A stretch of DNA of 64,000 nucleotides from Datnioides undecimradiatus (lineage: Eukaryota > Chordata > Actinopteri > Lobotiformes > Datnioididae): positions 458,501-522,500 of the forward strand of contig WARS01000022.1 of NCBI GenBank assembly GCA_008933995.1, written 5' to 3'. The notes below the pieces were generated by a model that saw nothing but the letters and a program-made list of their open reading frames with translations, did no database searches and had not been told where the DNA came from. This document shows positions 60,201 to 64,000 of the stretch, in pieces. How positions within the stretch are numbered: the first letter of the stretch is position 1; each line of letters starts with the position of its first letter. Position numbers and translations under genes: made by a program.

Positions 60201-62300
60201 TCTGCTTGATGGCTTTCTTATTCTGTTTCAAAGGGGCCACATTATTCAGTGCTGTGTGCAGTGTAGCTGCAGTATTATCAACAAGATAATCTATATGTGC
60301 TGGACTAGTAGTTAGGCTGCTACCCTCTGTTGTAATGGCACGTGGCATAGAAGCCAAAAGAGACGGAATAACTTCCTTAAATTTGGAAACAGCATTATCA
60401 GAGAGACACCGACTGTAGGTAGTCTCCCTGCCAAATGCTGAGAAGTTCATAATTGTGAACTGAAATGTTATTAAAAAATGGCCAGATAAAAGAGGGTTCT
60501 GGGGAAACACTATTAAACGTTCAGTTTCTAAGCCATATGTCAAAACAAGATCGAGGGTGTGATTAAAGCAGTGAGTTGGTTTGTTAACGTTTTGAGAAAA
60601 ACCAATTGAGTCTAAAACTGAGTTAAAGGCATTCCTAAGGCTGTCATTGGTGTCATCTACATGAATGTTGAAGTCACCCACTATGATTACTTTGTCTGAG
60701 CTGAGCACTAGTTGAGATAAAAAGTCAGGGAATTCAGATAAAAACTCTGAATAAGCAGCAGGCGGAAGATACACAACCACAAACAGAACTGGTTTCTCTG
60801 ATCTATTGTTAGGGTGGCAGAGACTGAGCGTGAAGGACTCAAACGTTTTAAACCCAGGCTTAGGTCTGGGATTGATTAGTAAACCTGAGTGGTAGATTGC
60901 TGCCACTCCTCCTCCTCGGCCTGTGCTTTGAGGAATATGGTGATTAATGTGACTGGCAGGGGTCGACTCATTTAAACTAACGTATTCTTCCTCCTGCAGC
61001 CAGGTCTCAGTGAGACAAAATAAATCAATGCAATGATCGGTAATCAAATCATTTACTAACAGGGATTTAGATGAGAGAGATCTGATATTTAATAATCCAC
61101 ATTTTATTGTGATGTGTTTAGGTCCAGATAACTTGGTGGTATTAATTCTTGTGAGGTTTATATAGATGGAATATATAGAATATAAATCAATATAAGTATG
61201 ATATTATGAATAATATGTGATGAGTTCTTTCCTGTGATGAGTTCATTAAGAGATTAAAACAAAGCTGATGTGGTGAAAGTGTGTTTTGTGTGTTTTTTCA
61301 GATTGGAGTTTCATCAAAGTGTCAACGTGTCGCTGGATGACATCACAGGGTCGGTTCATGTGCAGTGTCAGATTACACACAGTTATTAATCATTATTGAT
61401 TTTCCCCATTTGACGTGTTCAGGCGTCTGTTCCTTCATGTTAGATCCTGAACTGTGTTTAAAAATTGTTTCTGCAGCTGAAGCTTCAGATTGATCGGTTG
61501 TGAATCAATAAGTATATTATTGATTGAATAATTCATGAGTTCAGGCTCTTGGTTTCCCTCCTCAGAGACGTGGCATCAAACACCACGATGAACGGCATCA
61601 TCACTCCTGCCATGTATGTTCAGTCGCTCCTGTTGTTTTTAGACCAGGACTCAGGTTTGACATGAAGGTTTAAACTGGTCTGTTTGTTTTGCAGGTTTGA
61701 TCTTCAACCAATCAAACTGTAAGATCTCTCTCTGCATGAAAGCATGTGGTCCATATTTGTGATGTGACTGCACAGGTAAATGTGACACCAGGTGTCTCAA
61801 ATCTCACTGCAGGACTTTACACTCTGACCTCTGACCTCTGAGAGACAATATGATTGGACGAATGAGTCAACAATGACTTGTTGGCTTGAGATAAAGAAAT
61901 GTTTTCCTGTGATGACATCATCATTGCATCACCTTCATTTGCAGATAATTGAGCTCTGACCTTTAGTCTCCTCCCACGAGGTTCGATTTACCCAGTCAGA
62001 TAACTTGTCCTGAAAAAAATCAAGTTTTCAGTTTTTTAAATTCAAAATTCTGATTTTATATTTTTCATGAATTCACTCATTACAGTTTAGATTTGATCAC
62101 AGACTTTGAGACCACTTCATAACTGTATCTGTCTCACCATTGTTACCTGTCTCACCTGTAATGTTCTCCCCTTTAGCACATACCACGGCAAGTGCGTCCT
62201 CTCCACCTGTCTGACAGCAAACCTTGGCTCCGCCCTGCAGGGCGGGGATCAGACGGCGGGCGGAGCCACCACCGACCCGTTCGGCGTTGGAAAGAAATGA
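57244..62300 (+). CDS. Candidate calcitonin/amylin-like secreted peptide precursor
   Basis: I do not recognise this gene. Six exons, 57244-57329, 57426-57488, 61302-61349, 61566-61613, 61695-61718 and 62177-62300, join in phase (every intron phase 2) to 393 bases, 130 residues. The N-terminus is a Met-rich hydrophobic signal peptide ([12 protein letters not shown], then [11 protein letters not shown]). The propeptide is acidic with N-glycosylation-type NAT, NST, NVS and NTT sites. The last exon encodes [20 protein letters not shown], with a ring between Cys96 and Cys101, then [10 protein letters not shown]-stop, where Gly128-Lys-Lys is a peptide-amidation signal. Ring size, the following Thr/Leu spacing and the amidated end recall amylin and CGRP; no dibasic site precedes the ring, unlike those. 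A tandem paralogue lies at 63219. The assignment to that superfamily is inference; the gene model itself is well supported. Confidence 0.72.
57638..61160 (-). mobile_element. Nearly full-length L2-type LINE
   Basis: Antisense non-LTR element inside intron 2 of the peptide gene. Its 3' end on the plus strand is (ATTCA)n plus TTTATTTATATAGCGCC. The coding region is 61047-58534 and, after a frameshift, 58447-58214. A GA-rich tract lies at 57886-57906. The 5' end is truncated inside the endonuclease, near 61160, since only [20 protein letters not shown] precedes the main frame. Two more 3' ends of this family are at 10703 and 15593. Confidence 0.95.
58534..61047 (-). CDS. LINE endonuclease-reverse transcriptase ORF
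   Basis: 837 codons on the minus strand. The APE-type endonuclease comes first ([47 protein letters not shown]); a canonical SDH-like motif appears as SGH, which would weaken activity. Then the [82 protein letters not shown] and [12 protein letters not shown] with the catalytic YADD. The wording is that of fish L2/CR1-group elements. It ends early at ISKRDLWF through a frameshift, with the remaining C-terminus readable at 58447-58214. It therefore looks recently active but is probably inactive now. Confidence 0.92.
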   Translation of the reverse strand: MITDHCIDLFCLTETWLQEEEYVSLNESTPASHINHHIPQSTGRGGGVAAIYHSGLLINPRPKPGFKTFESFTLSLCHPNNRSEKPVLFVVVYLPPAAYSEFLSEFPDFLSQLVLSSDKVIIVGDFNIHVDDTNDSLRNAFNSVLDSIGFSQNVNKPTHCFNHTLDLVLTYGLETERLIVFPQNPLLSGHFLITFQFTIMNFSAFGRETTYSRCLSDNAVSKFKEVIPSLLASMPRAITTEGSSLTTSPAHIDYLVDNTAATLHTALNNVAPLKQNKKAIKQRKLAPWFDTQLRTLRQSSRKLERKWRSTNIEEFHLSWKDSIITYKSALRKARTAYYSKLIEENKNNPRFLFSTVARLTKSHSSVEPTIPSALSSNDFMNFFTSKIIDIRERIHYALSSTVRDPCMSSAAAPEMSAGPNLSLDHFSPIDLTELSSTIIRSKPSTCLLDPIPTRLLKDVLPLIGTFILDQINRSLLTGYVPQAFKVAVIKPLLKKPSLDPGVLAHYRPISNLPFISKILEKAVADQLCDHLQRSSLFEAFQSGFRINHSTETALIKVSNDLLIASDNGLVSLLVLLDLSAAFDTIDHNILLQRLEHVIGIKGTALSWCKAYLSDRFQFVHVNNDSSVHTMVNHGVPQGSVLGPLLFSLYMLPLGNIIRKHNINFHCYADDTQLYLSMKPEETDQLVRLQTCLTDIKAWMTYNFLLLNTDKTEVILFGPKHLRDRLSDLAVALDGVTLASSSTVRNLGVIFDQDMSYQSHIRQVTRTAFFHLHNIAKIRSILSKNDAEKLVHAFVTSRLDYCNSLLSGCPTSSLRGLQLIQNAAVRVLVGISKRDLWF

Positions 62301-62507
62301 CAGGAAGCAGCTATTAAACCTCTGAGGTCATCGTCACTGTCACATGATCACACCTGCAGATGGCTGTGATGGTTTCTAACACAGAGCATATAAGGACTTA
62401 GAGGTAGAAGTGACCTACGACTCCCAGGGTGCATTGTGCCAGAACTGTCCAATGACAGAGCTTCAGATTCAGTTAGCTGCTCTGCTAACGATGAGCTGGC
62501 GGTGAAG

Positions 62508-62513
62508 AATAAA
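62508..62513 (+). terminator. Likely polyadenylation signal of the peptide gene
   Basis: AATAAA 208 bases after the stop codon at 62300. Confidence 0.6.
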
Positions 62514-62817
62514 CAGAAAACAACATGAAGCTTCAGTCGGTTCATCTTTCACTCTTTGGTCACTCCAACTGACTCTTCTCCATGGCAACAGCAGCCAAGG
62601 CTGATGGGTACTGTAGGATACTCTGAACCAGAGACTCAGCTGAAACAACTGCAGCTGTGTCTTCTGACTGTCAGTATAGATCCTTAACAACAGGACACCT
62701 GAAAGACCAGAAGGAGACAAGGACTGACCAGACCAGGTCACACCAGGTCAGGTTAGTCCAGACCATGTCAGACCAGGACAGACCAGGACAGATGAATGCT
62801 CCTGTGTTGTCCTGAAC

Positions 62818-62858
62818 ACCTGCTTGAAACTTTGACCTTCCCAAAGTTTCAAGCAGGT
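62818..62858. repeat. 17-bp perfect inverted repeat
   Basis: ACCTGCTTGAAACTTTG at 62818-62834 is the exact reverse complement of 62842-62858, with a 7-base loop (ACCTTCC). It lies between the two ring-peptide genes. Confidence 0.95.
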
Positions 62859-63218
62859 CCCTCAGCAGCTGTTGCCATGGAGATGAAACCAGTCTATCAG
62901 AATGTGAGGCTCTGTGATTGGAGGATTGATCATGAAATGCATGTTGTAGCTGTGACATGCGATCAATAAAGAAGAGATGTTCAACATGTGAAACAGTTAA
63001 AGATCCATGTTTTCTGTCAACGTGACACCCGTGAGTCAATGATTCAGCAACACTGAATTCAGTATCATGACATCATGATGTGAATTCACATGGTGGGACT
63101 GGGAAGACAACAGTAAGGTAGACAACAGTAGGTCAGAGGTCAGGGGTCAGAGGTCACACAGAGGAGGCCTGAGCTGTGGGAGATAATGAAAGATAATAAC
63201 AGTCTGATGTGTCGACAG
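62859..63218. other. Region upstream of the second ring-peptide exons
   Basis: I searched this interval and the preceding 500 bases for a signal-peptide exon and found none: ATG-led frames are short or lack a hydrophobic run. It contains the DR1 array at 63130-63156. Confidence 0.6.
63130..63156 (+). promoter_or_regulatory. Four-half-site DR1 array
   Basis: AGGTCA, AGGTCA, GGGTCA and AGGTCA, each separated by a single G, 62 bases upstream of exon 63219. One-base spacing is the known target of RXR/PPAR-type and HNF4 receptors. Confidence 0.5.
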
Positions 63219-63783
63219 GTCACAGGAGAATCTGCAGCAGCTCAACACAACTGAAGACCATCTCACCAGGTCAGTCTGTCATCAATACAAGATCAGTAAC
63301 CAAGAAAACACTGAGGATCAGATGATCGATCGATGATCAGATCGATGATCGATCGATGATTGATCGATGATCAGATCGATGATCGATCGATAATCAGATC
63401 AAAGCTTCAGTCATACGGTTTTGTTTCACGCTGCAGGAACAATGTTCACGTCTCACACGGCGGATCAATGGGGTGAGTTTCTTCTTTTTTATTGATCCTA
63501 CAGTCTGTCAGCTCAGTACTGATCAGTGTATTGATTGATGTATTGGTCCTACAGTCTGTCAGCTCAGTACTGATCAGTGTATTGATTGATATATTGATCC
63601 TACAGTCTGTCAGCTCAGTACTGATCAGTGTATTGACTGTTGTATTGATCCTACAGGTTAGTGCGATACTCTGCCTGTCAGCTCAGTATTTGTGCTCTGA
63701 TGAATTTGGGAGATGATCTTCAGTCCGGAGGAGACGAACAAGCTGGACGATCTTCTTCTGATCCTTTTGGACATGGGAAGTGA
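63219..63783 (+). CDS. Second ring-peptide paralogue (5' exon not found)
   Basis: Exons 63219-63269 (SQENLQQLNTTEDHLTR), 63437-63472 (NNVHVSHGGSMG) and 63657-63783 join in phase 2 just as in the gene at 57244. The last exon encodes YSACQLSICALMNLGDDLQS, then SSSDPFGHGK-stop. Compared with the first gene, LNxTED, NVxVS, CxLSxC, NLG, LQ and DPFGxGK are shared, so these are tandem duplicates. The ring is C-x4-C and Gly-Lys at the end would allow amidation. No signal exon was seen, so the gene is either incomplete, uses an unseen exon, or is spliced to the signal exon of the first gene. Its first exon acceptor phase matches that donor. Confidence 0.66.
63300..63400. repeat. GATCGATCGATGATCA repeat
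   Basis: About 75 bases of GATCGATC and GATGATCAGATC units, largely self-complementary, in the intron between exons 63269 and 63437. Confidence 0.93.
63491..63656 (+). repeat. Three-copy repeat containing an exon border
   Basis: Three units of about 56 bases, each with CCTACAGTCTGTCAGCTCAG followed by TACTGATCAGTGTATTGA. The real acceptor and exon start downstream read CCTACAG then GTTAGTGCGATACTCTGC and CTGTCAGCTCAGTA, so every unit carries the acceptor and a fragment of the ring-coding sequence (CQLS). Confidence 0.93.
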
Positions 63784-64000
63784 TGTCAGCTGATGTCTTA
63801 GTCCCACCTTCAGTCAGCACCCGGTGGAAGTCGTCAGTTTATCTGTTTTACATGTAGTTTGTTGATGTTTGGCAGTTCTTCATCTTTTATGATGTTGATA
63901 ATCAGTTGATGATGTCTGCGATGATCTGCGATGATCTACAGCGTGTCCCACTGAACACGCTGTAGATTGATCTCAGATTGTCACCGTTACCATAGTAAGG
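63784..64000. other. Downstream of the second ring-peptide gene
   Basis: No gene recognised. A 13-bp perfect inverted repeat lies at 63934-63946 and 63955-63967 (ATCTACAGCGTGT, loop of 8 bases). No AATAAA signal is visible before the window ends. Confidence 0.65.

Overview
This window is vertebrate nuclear DNA, almost certainly from a teleost fish. It holds spliced genes with GT-AG introns, fish-type L2/CR1 and Rex-like LINEs, a Ty3/gypsy element, dense micro- and minisatellites, and orthologues of well-known vertebrate genes. All gene models were assembled by hand from exon translations, splice signals and family resemblance; nothing was searched in a database.

Layout. Positions 1-1664 are a 10/11-bp minisatellite that runs straight into the first visible exon of svopl (+, 3' part, to 4534). 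mical3 (+, 5552-30285) follows and is bloated by a 6.1-kb gypsy element (6870-13007), an L2 copy (15593-17151) and many intronic tandem repeats. Then come lta4h (-, 33222-38148), dennd6b (+, 38683-44421), gcc1 (-, 45689-48692), arf5 (+, 50439-52832), lamtor4 (-, 54121-54811) and atp6v1f (+, 55688-56543). From mical3 to atp6v1f strands alternate strictly, giving three head-to-head pairs (lta4h/dennd6b, gcc1/arf5, lamtor4/atp6v1f), each with one shared promoter interval.

The last 7 kb hold the least familiar content. A six-exon gene (57244-62300) has its own TATA box and encodes a predicted 130-residue secreted precursor. The precursor ends in a two-cysteine ring followed by a Gly-Lys-Lys amidation signal. 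A second set of exons (63219-63783) encodes a clear paralogue of that ring peptide, but no signal exon was found for it. The layout (4-residue ring, helix-like segment, C-terminal amidation) resembles the calcitonin/CGRP/amylin/adrenomedullin family, yet I do not recognise either as a known member. A four-half-site DR1 array lies just upstream of the second set and two perfect hairpins lie nearby. An almost complete antisense L2 LINE sits in the first gene's large intron.

Several genes share membrane traffic and lysosome themes: GCC1 and ARF5 at the Golgi, DENND6B as a Rab exchange factor, MICAL3 linking Rab exocytosis to actin, LAMTOR4 and the V-ATPase F subunit on the lysosome. A recurring pattern is tandem repeats seeded from exon edges: an acceptor in svopl, a donor in mical3, the stop-codon region in dennd6b, and an acceptor in the second peptide gene.
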